Assembly: GCA_023548195.1 (NCBI GenBank)
Contig: JAJHZJ010000009.1
Location: 6,780,215 to 6,844,214, forward strand
DNA length: 64,000 bases
From: Bettongia penicillata ogilbyi
Taxonomy: Eukaryota; Chordata; Mammalia; Diprotodontia; Potoroidae
Reading direction: 5' to 3'
Every line of letters begins with the position of its first letter. Position 1 is the stretch's first letter. The position numbers and the translations under genes were made by a program. Below are positions 31,100 to 41,672 of this stretch, in pieces. Under the pieces are notes generated by a model that saw only the letters and a program-made list of their open reading frames with translations, did not search any database and was not told the origin of the DNA.

Positions 31100-31545
31100 T
31101 TCCTAACATTTATAAAGTGAGAAGGGAAATAAGCGTTTATATAACACCTACTGCAAGCTAGGAACTGTGCCAAGTCCTTTACAAATATCACATTTGATCC
31201 TCATACAACTCTATGAGGTAGGTACTATTATTATTCCTGTTTTTCAGTTGAGGAAACTGAGGCAAACAGAGGTTAAGTAACTTACTCAAGGTTACATAGT
31301 AAGTTTTTGAGGCTGGATTTGAACTCAGGTTTTCATGACTTTAGGCATTCTATTTACCGTGGCAATAGACTGCCTCATGTGTACAGTGCTTTAAGGTTTT
31401 CAAAGTACTTGAGAGATAATCTCATATGATCCTTACAACCTTGAGGGAGAAAGGCTTTAATGTCCCCATTTTTACAGATGAGGGAACTGAGACAGAGGCT
31501 AAGTGACTTGCCGAGGGTTACCTAGCTAATGTCTGAGGTTGGTAA
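31100..31545 (-). mobile_element. two consecutive MIR SINEs
   Basis: 31100-31377 reads aactctatgaggtaggtact...gttgaggaaactgaggcaaa...gcattctatttaccgt. 31380-31545 is a second copy with tacagatgagggaactgaga. Confidence 0.88.
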
Positions 31546-31995
31546 ATAATCATTTATTAAGAGTCTACAAGGTATTAAGCACATGGGCAGCTAGGTGGCA
31601 CAGTGGATAGAGTGCCAGGCTTGGAGTCAGGAAGACTCATCTTTCTGAGTTCAAATCTGGCCTCAGATATTTATTAGTGGGCAAGTCACTGAACTATTTG
31701 CCTCAGTTTCCTCATCTGGAAAATGAGCTGGAGAAATGGCAACCACTCCAATACCTTTGCCAAGAAAATCCCCAACAGAGTTGGACATGATTTAAAACAG
31801 CACTGAACAACACAAACGCTGTGCTAGGTACTGGGGTTACAGAGAAAGACAAAAGAAGCTAACCATCTAATGGGGGAGATAAGCAAACAAATGTATACAA
31901 ACAAGTTTTATAAAGGATAAATAGGTAATAATTAGCAGACGGAAGACACTAGAATTAAGAGAGAATTGGCAAAGGCTTCATAAAGTAGGATTCAC
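31546..31995 (-). mobile_element. LINE-2 3' end interrupted by SINE A
   Basis: aatcatttattaagagtcta precedes the SINE. ctgtgctaggtactggggtt, ggataaataggtaataatta and agacactagaattaagagag follow it. Confidence 0.88.
31588..31812 (+). mobile_element. SINE A, full length
   Basis: It begins gggcagctaggtggcacagt, close to consensus, and ends at gcactgaacaac. Confidence 0.95.
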
Positions 31996-32276
31996 ACTTG
32001 GATCTTCCTGTCTCCAAGAAGAGGCCTCTATCCCCTAGCTGTCTGACGAGCAGAGCCTCACAGGGCCGCAGTAGCAGGGAAAGCTCATGACAGGGATGAT
32101 CCATTGTGAGGACAGAGCTTTATTGACATTTTTTTCAAAGTGTGCCCCGGGCTGACACCAAACTAACCAAGACAAGCCCTACAATCTCAAAAGTAGGCAC
32201 TAAATCTCCACCAGCACCCTACAGAGGAGCGTGGCTTGTTCATTTTAGTGACAAAATACACATTCATTAAGTTTTC

Positions 32277-32570
32277 CTTTTTTTGAGGCTGAGTTTCCTT
32301 TTCTCTCCCCAGCTAGGAGTGAGATGACCTCTCATGGGCCCACTCCCAATATGAATTTTCATGGAAACTTTAACCTCTTCCCTTGTTCTGACCTGGGGGA
32401 GCCATTCACTTCTTAGGCAACCTGGTGGCTAGCGCCCTGCTCTCTGGCTGTGCCATATTGGGGCTGAACTTAGGGAGCGTACTTGGACATTGGCTTTAGT
32501 CGAACTGTAGCACTCCCAAACTCAAGGGATTCACCTCTCCCAAGAGCAGAGATGCACCACTGTGCAAGGC
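32277..32570 (-). pseudogene. 7SL (SRP) RNA pseudogene, full length
   Basis: The antisense strand follows 7SL from end to end. It runs from a poly-T with gaggctgagtttccttttct, through ttcttaggcaacctggtggc, tgtgccatattggggctgaa and aactcaagggattcacctct, to gcaccactgtgcaaggc. The S domain is intact in outline. The T run is the expected A-tail of a processed copy. Many substitutions argue against function. Confidence 0.88.
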
Positions 32571-32599
32571 CAGCAAGCCCTTCTGAGGAGTTTCTAAAC

Positions 32600-32775
32600 C
32601 AGTGGTCCTCAAATGGGCTATGGACCACTAGTGTACTACAGGTTTTGCTAGGTCTATCACAAAATTTTGGATGTTATGCTATTGAAGGTAAAAGAACATT
32701 TATAAATTTGTCTAATATAAATTTTACTTATTCAGTTTATGTAGTATGGTCAAGTATAGGGATAGGAACTAGATC
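32600..32775 (+). mobile_element. hAT-type DNA transposon fragment
   Basis: It starts cagtggtcctcaaatgggct, the usual hAT terminal form, then runs into AT-rich text. The far end is unclear. Confidence 0.5.
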
Positions 32776-32784
32776 CCTGATTTC

Positions 32785-32998
32785 TTTAGTACGGGAGATT
32801 TCCAGGTGAAGGCACTCTCTCTACCAAGGCAGGAAAGTGCCTTCTTTGTCACTTAGGGAATTATTTAGAGCACAGAGAGGTTGAGAGAAGTGACCGGGGC
32901 AACATAGCCCATGAGTTTCACAGAAAGGGCTTGAACTAAAGTCTTCCAGGCTTTGAGACTGGCTCTATACCCATTGGGCAACACTGTCTCTGGTAAAT
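32785..32998 (-). mobile_element. MIR-like SINE
   Basis: It reads acagagaggttgagagaagt, gggcttgaactaaagtcttc and tacccattgggcaacactgt. Confidence 0.55.
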
Positions 32999-33049
32999 AA
33001 AATATTCTCAAAATAAGAAATTTTCCCACACACGTACACACTAACCTCA

Positions 33050-33235
33050 AAATATATCATACTTTGAACTTGTAAAAAAACTCAACAAAAGTTTCTCTTA
33101 TTAAAGGGAAGCTGCATATTTGTGCTTCTCCAACTCTTCTGTAGTCTTGCCAGCTCCAACATTCAACATGCTGTGATTTCCTCACGGCAAAGAATACTGT
33201 GGCATGAATACAAAAAAAGTTTGAGAAGCTCCGTT
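33050..33235. mobile_element. possible hAT element end
   Basis: It ends aaaaaaagtttgagaagctc, which mirrors hAT termini such as the one at 32600. The two may bound one decayed element with an inserted SINE. Confidence 0.35.
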
Positions 33236-33283
33236 CTAAATCTTTTTCCACTTTTCTTATGGTACTCCTAGCCAGGGAGAAGG

Positions 33284-33929
33284 GGTGGTATAATAGACAG
33301 GGCCTGACTCAACCTGATGCCCTGGTAGCTTGGGTTCAAGATCGAAATGAAACGAGATATTCACAATCCATCTAACAGTTAACAAAAGGAAGTTCACTTA
33401 GGCATTGGCAAGGGAAGGATGTTCAGAACAGGGAAGGGATGTTCATTCAGGATAACACACATATTCATAGTTTCTCAATATTGTTCATGCTGCTGGCCTA
33501 TATATCGTCTAAAGTCTCCCTTATATCCTGGCATTTTTGTACCCAGGTGACCAGGAAGTTTCAGCAGTAACCTGAGTTTTAGTCCCTTGAGCCAATAAAA
33601 ACTCAAAGACAATTTCGACAGTTGTATGGAGTGGGAGAGGTTAGGAGATTGTCCGCACCATTGGAGAGGAAGGGGAATGTATCTGGCACTCACTGGTCTG
33701 ACAAGAAGTCACCACTGGCATTATGCTTGAAATGGATTAAGTGGAGAAGATGGGGTTGAGGTGTTCTTCGTCTACTTGAGGTTGGGGAGAAAAGAATAAG
33801 GAAGAAGAAGCAATAGGAAGATGAGAAGGTGAACAGGAGATATAGAAGGGAAAAGAGCAAGAGATCTGATCCATTCTCCTCCCACCTTGCCTGCCTTTGA
33901 ACTGACGTCTTTGTTTTTTTTTTTTCCAG
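33284..33929. other. unassigned DNA, possibly LTR-like
   Basis: A SINE head scrap lies at 33284-33340. Read on the minus strand, the rest has a TATA-like gatataagggag near 33520 and overlapping short ORFs (33690-33953). No terminal repeats were found. It ends in a T-rich tract before the AG at 33928. Confidence 0.4.
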
Positions 33930-34121
33930 TCCATAAAGGGAACCAGGTCTCAAGTTCTCCCTAATTCTACTTGTCCCGCAAGTTCAATTGGGAACATCGC
34001 CCATCTTCCTGATGTGAAAAAACAGGTTTTAGCTTTGTTACTAAAGAAGAGGAGACTAGTCACAGCCTTGGGTTCACATAGCCTCTACTATGACAGGCAG
34101 GTTACTCTAACAGTAGGGTGA
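33930..34121 (+). CDS. candidate terminal exon (63 codons and stop), unknown gene
   Basis: A 20-base pyrimidine tract (ttgtttttttttttttccag) precedes a frame that stays open for 63 codons to TGA at 34119. It reads SIKGTRSQVLPNSTC... then PDVKKQVLALLLKKRRLV. The other two frames stop within about 12 codons. There is no ATG near the start, so it would need an upstream exon. No polyadenylation signal was seen before the L1 at 34125. No family was recognised. Confidence 0.3.
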   Translation, partial: SIKGTRSQVLPNSTCPASSIGNIAHLPDVKKQVLALLLKKRRLVTALGSHSLYYDRQVTLTVG

Positions 34122-34124
34122 CTA

Positions 34125-34608
34125 TTTAAAAATTTTTCCTCCAAATTTAGTAATTTGTTTTTAGTTTTCAACAATCACTTCCATAATAAGTTCCAAATTT
34201 TCTCCCCCTCCCTGTTCTTCCCTCCCCAAGATGGCATGCAATCTTATAAGGGCTCTACCCATATATTCTATTAAACACATTTTCACGTTAGTCATGTTGC
34301 ATAGAAGAATTAAAACTAATGGGAGAAACCATGAGAAAAGTAAAGCAAAACAAAACATAACAAAAGAGAAAATAGTCTGCTTCATTCCGTGTGCTGACTC
34401 CATAGTTCTTTCTCTGGATGTGGATGGCATTTTGTGTCATAAGACCTTTGGAAACCTAGGTCCTTGCATTGCTGTGAAGGGCTAAGTCTATCACAACAGT
34501 CCTCGCGTACTGTGGCTGTTCCTGTGTACAATGTTCTCCTGGTCCTGTTCACTTCACTCTTCATCAGTTCATATAAGTCTTTCCAGGTTTCTCTGAAGTC
34601 TGCCTGTT
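34125..34608 (-). mobile_element. marsupial L1 3' end, 5'-truncated
   Basis: Antisense marsupial L1: ccaaattttctccccctccc, gttagtcatgttgcatagaa, tagttctttctctggatgtg, acaatgttctcctggtcctg and ttcatcagttcatataagtc. ORFs here are by-products. Confidence 0.92.
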
Positions 34609-34744
34609 AGTGACTAGTTGTCCTTATCACACCTTTTCCTTGGGGGTGTTGGATCCCCTGTCTCCCGCCCTATCACTCCCCTGACCTGGGGGATGGAGTC
34701 ACAGTTACAATGAAAGTCTGACAAATGCAGAAAGGAGTAACAGA

Positions 34745-34970
34745 GCTGATAATGGCATGCTGCTTTAAGATTTGAAGAGCGCTTTACATATATAAACTCA
34801 TTTGATCTTCCTGACAACACTGTGAGGTCATATTCTTATGCTATTTTTATAGATTATAAACTGAGGTTTAGAAAAATTAAGTGACAACTAAAGTCACACA
34901 GCTAGCACATATCCAAGGTGGAATTTGAACCCAAAAGTCCAGCATGCTGTCCCCTACATCATACTATAGC
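34745..34970 (-). mobile_element. MIR SINE
   Basis: It reads agagcgctttacatatataa, then agtcacacagctagcacata. Confidence 0.82.
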
Positions 34971-35061
34971 ATTATTACTACCCTGACTCCCCAACTCTAG
35001 TCACTTCTTTATGCATTACTCCAAGTTATTCAGTTAGAGATGAATGAATTCTTCTTTTCGT

Positions 35062-35320
35062 TAGGTGGCACAGTAGACAGAGTATTAGGCCTGGAGTTGG
35101 GAAGTCAAATTTGGCCTCTGACATGTACTAGCTGTGTGACCTTGGGCAAGTCTCTTAACTTCTGCTTGCCTCAGTTTCCTCAACCATAAAATGGGAATAG
35201 TAATAGCACCTACCTTTCAGGGTTGTTGCGAGGACCAAATGAGATAAATATTTGTATAGGCACTAAGCATAATGTCCTGCGCATAGTAGGTGTTATATAA
35301 ATGCTTTTTCCCTTCCCCCA
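35062..35320 (+). mobile_element. MIR SINE, full length
   Basis: It reads ttaggtggcacagtagacag, actagctgtgtgaccttggg, cagggttgttgcgaggacca and gcgcatagtaggtgttatat. Confidence 0.92.
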
Positions 35321-35329
35321 TTCCCTTAA

Positions 35330-36469
35330 AAAAACTGCTTACTGGCCTGGGAGAGTTAAGCCTATTAATTGTTCATTAGCATTAATTTCTTTAATCAGAT
35401 AACAATAACTCATAATTTACAAAGTACTTTTTGTCAGGGCTATATAAGTAAAAAAGCAACTTTATTTACTTTTTGGGAAGAAAAAAAGATAGAACATGCT
35501 GTTCATCTGTTTTTAGAAGAAATAATGGGAAACATTAAACTAAGTCTGTTCAGTCAACAGAGCAAAAATAAAATTGTGCTTTATTCATGTTGTGTTAAGA
35601 GAAGGATGGGAAGGGGGGAGACAAAGACAAACACAGGAAAATTTAGAAATATACATTTCTCCATTCATTTATTTGACATAAATGTTGAATAAGTGGATGG
35701 AGGCATTTATAACTATTAAATATTTTAAATTTAAATAATGTATAAATTAATATATAATCATATGTTGATATATACACCAATGTAATAGATCAATATAAAT
35801 ATATTAATATTGGTAAGTAATATTAATATATTACATAGTATTATATTAAAGTACCTACTATGTGAATTATACTACACTAAACACAGAGGGATACAAAAGT
35901 AGAATTTTGTTATCATACGTCTTTGAGACAAAGATAAAAAAGACAACTAAGAGACAGTTTCTGGAGGGTATTGGTTTCTCGTCTTGTAGCCTTTTAGGAT
36001 ATTGCCGCTAAAGACAAAGCCATATTGTGTTTTCCTAATTTCCTAGTTAGGCATAAGTCAGGCATGAGCAGAGACCTGATTTGGGCTGTGGAGACAATGC
36101 CATTGAGTTTATCCACACATCTGTTTCTGTGTCCTTGCAGTCCTTCTAGACCTGTGACTCTCCCAGAAAATACTATTGTCAGCACCCAAGCACAGCTGGG
36201 AGTTGACAGTCATTGTAGATTTGCTTTGAGCTATGATGTACTGTTGTCTTTGTGTCATACCTCCAGGGATCCCTAGAGCCACAGACAGTAGAAAAATAGG
36301 CAGCATCTAGAACTGCTGTCTCCCATCCCACTGAAGGAATATTAAAATTGTTAACACAGATCTATCTATTCCTCTGAATTATTCTGAAAGGCATTTGAGA
36401 ACAAGCACCAGAAAATTGAAAAACTTGGCTTTGAGTTCATCAAGCTACTCTTGTATTCACATATTGAAT
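35330..36469. other. AT-rich unassigned DNA
   Basis: TA-rich low-complexity DNA at 35710-35850. Antisense L2 scrap at about 35855-35915 (gtacctactatgtgaattat). ORFs at 35369-35692 and 36025-36276 show no domain. The second follows an acceptor-like tract (ctgtttctgtgtccttgcag, ending 36140) but has no donor. Confidence 0.45.
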
Positions 36470-36840
36470 GCCTCATGACCCCATTTGGGGTTTTCATGGC
36501 AAAGATACTGGAATGGTTTGTCCTTTCCTTCTCATCTTATCTAATCCCTTCATTTTTCAGATGAGGAAACTGAGGCTGCCCAAGGTCACATAGCTAGTAA
36601 GTGTCTGAGGTCAGATTTGAACTCAGGAAGATAAAGCTTCTTGACTGCAAGCTGGGCACTTTAATGTCTAAGGGGACATTAGACAAGTCATTTAACTTCT
36701 TGGAACCTCAGTTTTGTCTTCTATAAACTGGATGAAAGAATACTCACACTATCTGCCTAGGAGGTTATGGGAGGTTCAAGGAAAATGATTCACGTATGTA
36801 AAACTGCCTTATTAAATTTTAAAGTGCTATATGATTTTCT
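36470..36840. mobile_element. SINE A (-) followed by MIR (+)
   Basis: 36470-36665 is antisense SINE A (gaccccatttggggttttca, agatgaggaaactgaggctg). 36666-36840 is a sense MIR (acaagtcatttaacttcttg...aaagtgctatatga). Confidence 0.85.
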
Positions 36841-36949
36841 CTTATCAAACTTCAGCTACAGATAGAGAATTTCTCAACTATAACATTCCAAAGTGGTGTC
36901 AGTAGAGCCACAGGAGTTCTTAAAACTAAGAAATTGCTTTTGAATTTGT

Positions 36950-37086
36950 GGTGTACTAGAAAAAATACTGGATTTAGAATCAGAGGCCCTGAGTTCAAAG
37001 CCTGGTTTTCTTCATTTCCATTTGATTTTCAATAAGTCCTTGCACTTCTCAGTTTCTTTACTTGCAAAATAAAGGGATTTGATACA
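36950..37086 (+). mobile_element. MIR SINE
   Basis: It reads atactggatttagaatcaga, gccctgagttcaaagcctgg and ctcagtttctttacttgcaa. Confidence 0.75.
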
Positions 37087-37658
37087 TTCTTTGGTTTATT
37101 TTTTCAACCTTAGAAGAAATCTGCTTTTTCGATGAGTTTCAAAAAAAATGACATTGTAAAAACTGGATCATTGATTAGTAGGATCTTTAGGTTCCACTTT
37201 TTCTTGCAATTAGACCCAGTTGACTATCACATACCAGCAAATCAAGGTTGATGTATCATCCTCTAATGATTAAAATTAAATAAGACCTATTGTTTTCTGT
37301 TTGTATCCCTTTCCTTCCACAGAACAGTTTCTTTGTTCTCTGACTCAGATGTTAAAAATAAATTGAAACTGTTGCAAAATTCTTTGTCTGTTTGGGAGAT
37401 CTGGCATTGCTGGAGAAATAGTAGAGGGTGGTGTTGAAAGCACACATGCACAACAAAGAACTAAGGCACAAAAATAGAAGGAAAATGACTTCTAGGTAAA
37501 TGAATAGACAGCAAAATGCACTGATTGAAGATTGTGTTGGAATAAAGTAAATATCTTTAAATAAACAATTCATCAGTTCTCAAGACCTACTATTTCTGGG
37601 TGATGGTTTCTTCAACTTCAGGCTTGAGTTCATCTTCCTCTATTCCATCACTGGTGTT
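37087..37658. other. unassigned DNA
   Basis: An acceptor-like tract (tatccctttccttccacag, ending at 37322) precedes a 36-codon open stretch. There is no donor and no domain. Confidence 0.45.
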
Positions 37659-37661
37659 ATA

Positions 37662-37900
37662 CAACCACAGAATTTCAGAGTCGGAAGGGATCTCAGAGGA
37701 CATTTAACCATAAACCCTAACCCCAAAGAGTCCACACTAAAATAGATACAATAAATGGTCATCTGGTTTCTGCTGAAAGACATCCAAAGAAGAGAAACCC
37801 AACTACTTTCTACTACAGCTTTTCCTGACATCAAGGTTAAATCTGCCTCTTTGTAACTTCTACCCTTGGTTATTGGGGTCAACTAGAGCAAATCTGATCC
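37662..37900 (-). mobile_element. CR1/L3 3' end
   Basis: It reads cacagaatttcagagtcgga, agggatctcagaggacattt and ctgcctctttgtaacttcta. Confidence 0.82.
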
Positions 37901-37905
37901 CTCTT

Positions 37906-38385
37906 TCATGTTGTTGTCATTTGTCTTTTGAACTTGAAAAAAATCAAATGGCATCACAATGTTAGGGTCAAGGTATAGTGTATTGGACTCTGGCTGATTA
38001 GGCCAAAAACAGCTCAGACTACCACCTGTCAAGCACAAATAGTTCATTTGAACATTTGGAATGGAGATGTCTAGATTTGTGTATCTTTCCCTTCCTTTGT
38101 TTCCTTTCTACTATTGTGATTCCACTTTGCCCATAGAGCAGAGTATCTTCCTTGATGCCACACACCATGCTGGGCTGTCCTGTGCCAGCATCTCCCATGT
38201 CTCACAATTGATACTAAATTTCTTCAGAGAAACCTTGAGAATGTCCTTGTACCTCTTCTTCTGATCTCCAAGTTCTCAGTAAAAGAATCTTTTAGGTAAA
38301 CCTATGTTTGACATTAGGGCTATATGGTCAGTCCATTGGAGATTTGCTCTTTGCAGTATAACAGCTCTTTAAATTCTAGATGATG
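37906..38385 (-). mobile_element. RTE-like LINE, ORF C-terminus to 3' end
   Basis: Read on the minus strand, about 70 codons (near 38340 down to 38130) show one stop. They keep GLPKRFFY, KKRYKDILKVSLKKF and C-E-T-W-E-M-L-A-Q-D, the conserved C-terminal pattern of a non-LTR retrotransposon ORF. The element continues leftwards through ggacacaaat-like text to a 3' end at about 37906 that resembles the tail of the SINE B family. Clade assignment to RTE is from memory of the family. Confidence 0.75.
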
Positions 38386-38429
38386 CTATCATATCCTCTC
38401 CCTTTCCCTTACTTCTCATTCCCCTCTCC

Positions 38430-38590
38430 TAAATCATTTCTTCTCCAGGCTAAATCTCCTTAGTGTTTTCAGTTGAGTCTAATACAGCATACTAACTTCA
38501 CTACTCTGGTTACTTTGTTTGGTATGTTTTCTGGCATATTGTTATCTTTCTTCCAAACACGGTATCCCTTCTTGAGTTTATTCAAGTTCT
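38430..38590 (-). mobile_element. CR1/L3 fragment
   Basis: It reads cttctccaggctaaatctcc, ttagtgttttcagttgagtc and tttcttccaaacacggtatc. Confidence 0.65.
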
Positions 38591-38594
38591 CTCT

Positions 38595-39200
38595 CCAAGT
38601 TCTGATTCTAGCTTTCTCCTTTCCTTCCCCCACTTCTCTTTTCTTCTCTGCTCTCCTTTTCTGTTCTCAATATCATCTATCCTTGGGACTTAAAAAAATC
38701 TTCTCCATGCTGATGACTCTCAAATTATCAATCCAGTTCCAATGTTACTTCAGAGTTACATTCTCACATATCTTAACTACTTCCTGGACATCTCCAATTA
38801 GATGTTCTGCTAATTAATTCAATCACAATATAGTCCAAATTGAATTCATCCCCTTTCCCCTTAAACCTTTCCTTCCTCTCAGCTTCCCTTTTCCTCTTCA
38901 TGTTACTACCAACCTTCCAACTACCAACCTAAGCTTCAGTTTCAACTTTGACTCTTTCCTATTTCGCATCCCCCCAAGTCTAGTCAGTTGCAAAATCCTA
39001 CTAAGTGTCATCACATTATCTGTTGCTTCCATCCTTACCTTTCCATATAGTGACTATCATAGTTTCTTCTAGGAAAAAATACAGACTCCCCAGCCTGTCT
39101 TTTAAAGTCATCTATAGTCTGGTTCTCACAATCCTTTCTAGTCTTATTTCCTATTATTCCCTTTAACACTCTCTATGTTCCAAACTCTGCTACTGTAGAG
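38595..39200 (+). mobile_element. LINE-2, reverse-transcriptase region
   Basis: At about 38707 codons read H-A-D-D-S-Q-I-I, the decayed YADD active site. cttcctggacatctccaatt aligns with the next conserved block. The rest runs to ctctatgttccaaactctgc. Part of it (38614-38810) is copied at 39744. The ORF at 38473-38817 is not in the coding frame. Confidence 0.8.
38614..38810. repeat. 197-bp dispersed duplication, source copy
   Basis: Matches 39744-39940 at every position but one (A at 38760, G at 39890), same orientation, offset 1130 bp. It is the likely source because it is continuous with L2 on both sides. Confidence 0.97.
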
Positions 39201-39743
39201 TTACCCAAAATGAAGGATTCCTGTTTGACTTCAGGAATTACATGTAATGAGGCAAGGGATCTAGTGTTCTTTGGAGAAAGCCCTGGGATATCAGAATCCC
39301 CAAAACATGTCCTTGGACACATCAGAAAGATTTGAAGAAAGAAACTAGGAGAGGAAGCATCATGGTGACAAAACAGCCTTCTTGCTAGCCATGGGGAACA
39401 TGTTTAAGAGGTAGATAGCCTTTAATCAGAAGTAGCAGAAGATGAAAGGGCCACATGATAGAGATTGCAGCAGCATCCCTTGAATCCAATAGTCATGGTA
39501 GAATCCTGACAACAACGGAGTCAGTTCAATGAATTCCTGTGCCCAGGAGGCATTCACGTATCTTCAAGAATAAGTTAAGAAGAGAAAAGAGAACTACTTT
39601 CTTTTTTCACTATCTGTCCAAGTGCAGCAGGGAGTTTTTTCACTCCAACGTGATTTTCCTTAGAAGTCATTTCCCCACTAACAACTTTATGAGGTTGTAA
39701 CATTGGGTATGTGGGGGGAGGGAAAATGTTAGGGACAGAGAAG
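39201..39743. other. unassigned DNA
   Basis: No repeat was recognised. Ends at a GGGGGGAGGG stretch just before the duplicated segment. Confidence 0.5.
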
Positions 39744-39940
39744 TTCTCCTTTCCTTCCCCCACTTCTCTTTTCTTCTCTGCTCTCCTTTTCTGTTCTCAA
39801 TATCATCTATCCTTGGGACTTAAAAAAATCTTCTCCATGCTGATGACTCTCAAATTATCAATCCAGTTCCAATGTTACTTCAGAGTTACGTTCTCACATA
39901 TCTTAACTACTTCCTGGACATCTCCAATTAGATGTTCTGC
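39744..39940. repeat. 197-bp dispersed duplication, inserted copy
   Basis: A near-identical copy of 38614-38810 in unrelated flanks. There is no A-tail and no target-site duplication, so it is not a retrotransposition. The ORF at 39711-40037 arises from it. Confidence 0.96.
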
Positions 39941-40445
39941 CTACAAACTTTATTTTCCTTTTCTTTTTTGGCCCATTTATTTTGATGGGTTACCTTGCTA
40001 TTCTGTCTTGATAAAATACTTAGCTATTTTAACTTGAGGTTTCTGCATAGCTTGTGGATAGGAAACACTATGGATGAGGACCTGAGTTTTCAAAAACTAC
40101 CCAAAATACCCCATATCATATCTGGAAATATGTAGGGGCCTCAGGGTACATTTGACGGGGGATGGTTCCATAATTTGTACTTGAAATATAGTAATAATGA
40201 TACCAAGTCAGCTGAAGTTAACTTCTCCATATACTATGGTTTCTGTGGGAAAATGCGTTATCTATCTTAAATGTGGAGAATACAAACACATCACTCCTTT
40301 GCAATTTCCTCCCTATCCATATATCTCTGACCCTTTTTTCTCTCCTTATTCTGTCAAGGATCATCGATATTAATTTCTCTACCAGGGAAAGGAAGAAAAG
40401 GGGCTTTATAAAGCATAAGCTAAAGTTTCCCTTGCATAAAGCAAA
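39941..40445. other. unassigned DNA
   Basis: No repeat or supported ORF was recognised. Confidence 0.5.
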
Positions 40446-40925
40446 ATGAATCATGGTATAGTGAAAAGAATAACAGAGTCTTTCAAATCTAATCTAATAA
40501 TAGATTTGGAGTCAAACAAGACCTGGGTTTGAATCTGCCTGTGACACTAACTGTATGACCACAAGTGAATCACTTAAAGTCTTTGAATTATAGTCTATCC
40601 GTAAAATGAAGACAATAATATAATGCTTGTAATTCTAATTACTTCACAGGGTTGTTGTGAAGACCTAATGACCTAATGCAGGTTTGGGGAACCTGTGACC
40701 TTGAGGCCACATGTGACCCTCTAGGTCCTCAAGTGAAGCTCTTTGATTAAATGGCCCTATAGGTCCTCAAGGGTGGCCCTTTGACTGCTTCAAAGTCAAA
40801 GGGCTATCCTTGAGGACCTAGAGGGGCCACATGCAGCCTTGAGACTGCAGGTTCCCCATCCCTGATCTAATGTACATAAAACATTTCCTAAGTTTGGAAG
40901 CTATACAAAACTATAATCTGTTTTT
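40446..40925 (+). mobile_element. MIR SINE interrupted by hAT MITE
   Basis: It reads gaatcatggtatagtgaaaa, gacctgggtttgaatctgcc and cttcacagggttgttgtgaa. The tail resumes after 40864 (gtacataaaacatttcctaa). Confidence 0.85.
40679..40864. mobile_element. hAT MITE with 8-bp target-site duplication
   Basis: Starts caggtttggggaacctgtga and ends gcaggttccccatccctg. Interior arms (aggtcctcaagggtggccct and its inverse) make a long hairpin. Flanks are acctaatg (40671-40678) and atctaatg (40865-40872), the 8-bp duplication typical of hAT. Confidence 0.93.
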
Positions 40926-40969
40926 TAAATTCCAAATTGTTTTTGCTATTATTGCTATTATTATTAAAT

Positions 40970-41199
40970 CTAGGGCAGCTTGATGGTAAAGTGGATAGAG
41001 TGGCCAACTTGAGTTCAAATCTGACTTCAGACACGTACTACCTGTGTGACCCTGGGCAAGTCACTTCACTCTATTTTCCTCAGTTTCCTCATCTGTAAAA
41101 TGAGCTGGAGAAGGAAAATGGCAAACCACTCCAGTATCTTTGCCAAGAAAACCTCAAATGGGATCACTCAGACATGACTGAAATGACTGAACAGAAATA
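40970..41199 (+). mobile_element. SINE A with perfect target-site duplication
   Basis: It reads gggcagcttgatggtaaagt...ccactccagtatctttgcca...atgactgaacagaa. It is flanked by identical attattattaaat (40957-40969 and 41200-41212). Confidence 0.96.
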
Positions 41200-41212
41200 A
41201 TTATTATTAAAT

Positions 41213-41672
41213 GCAAAATTCTCATCAGAACAGGAAGATTGAATTTTGAATGTTCTTATATCAGTCATTCATCTAGAGGTCTCCTGTTTGAGGAACTCTT
41301 TTTAATTTCATCTGTGGCATTCAACATCATATTTTCCTTACTTCGAAAGTTACATATTTTGCTGTTGGGAAAATCACATTGTTTTATTTGAGGAGATTAA
41401 CTAATCAACCTATATCACAATTCTAATTTGAAATGTGAATTTTTATATGGAAGCATTATAGTAAATTATAATTTGTTATTTATTCTGCAATAAACAATAG
41501 TTTTGAAATCTGGCAATGAATTGTGAAGCATAGAGAAAGGAAGAGGGTTGTCATCACTTCTGTGAGAGAACACAAATCCTTTTTCTAGTCACTATTAGAA
41601 TAAATATAGAGAATAGTTATAATTATTTTCTCTATATAATATAATAATTATATATAATAATTATAATAGAAA
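41213..41672. other. AT-rich unassigned DNA
   Basis: A palindromic TA-rich stretch lies at 41618-41672. No gene signal was seen. Confidence 0.5.

Noticed and set aside
36141..36276. Exon-like open frame after a strong acceptor
   Set aside because: It ends in TAG with no donor and no polyadenylation signal. One of several similar chance frames.
37323..37434. 36-codon open stretch after ttccttccacag
   Set aside because: No donor, no domain. Comparable stretches occur by chance in AT-rich DNA.
38473..40037. Paired ORFs (38473-38817, 39711-40037) as a duplicated gene
   Set aside because: The shared part is the 197-bp LINE-2 duplication. The frame is not the LINE coding frame and no start context or domain is present.
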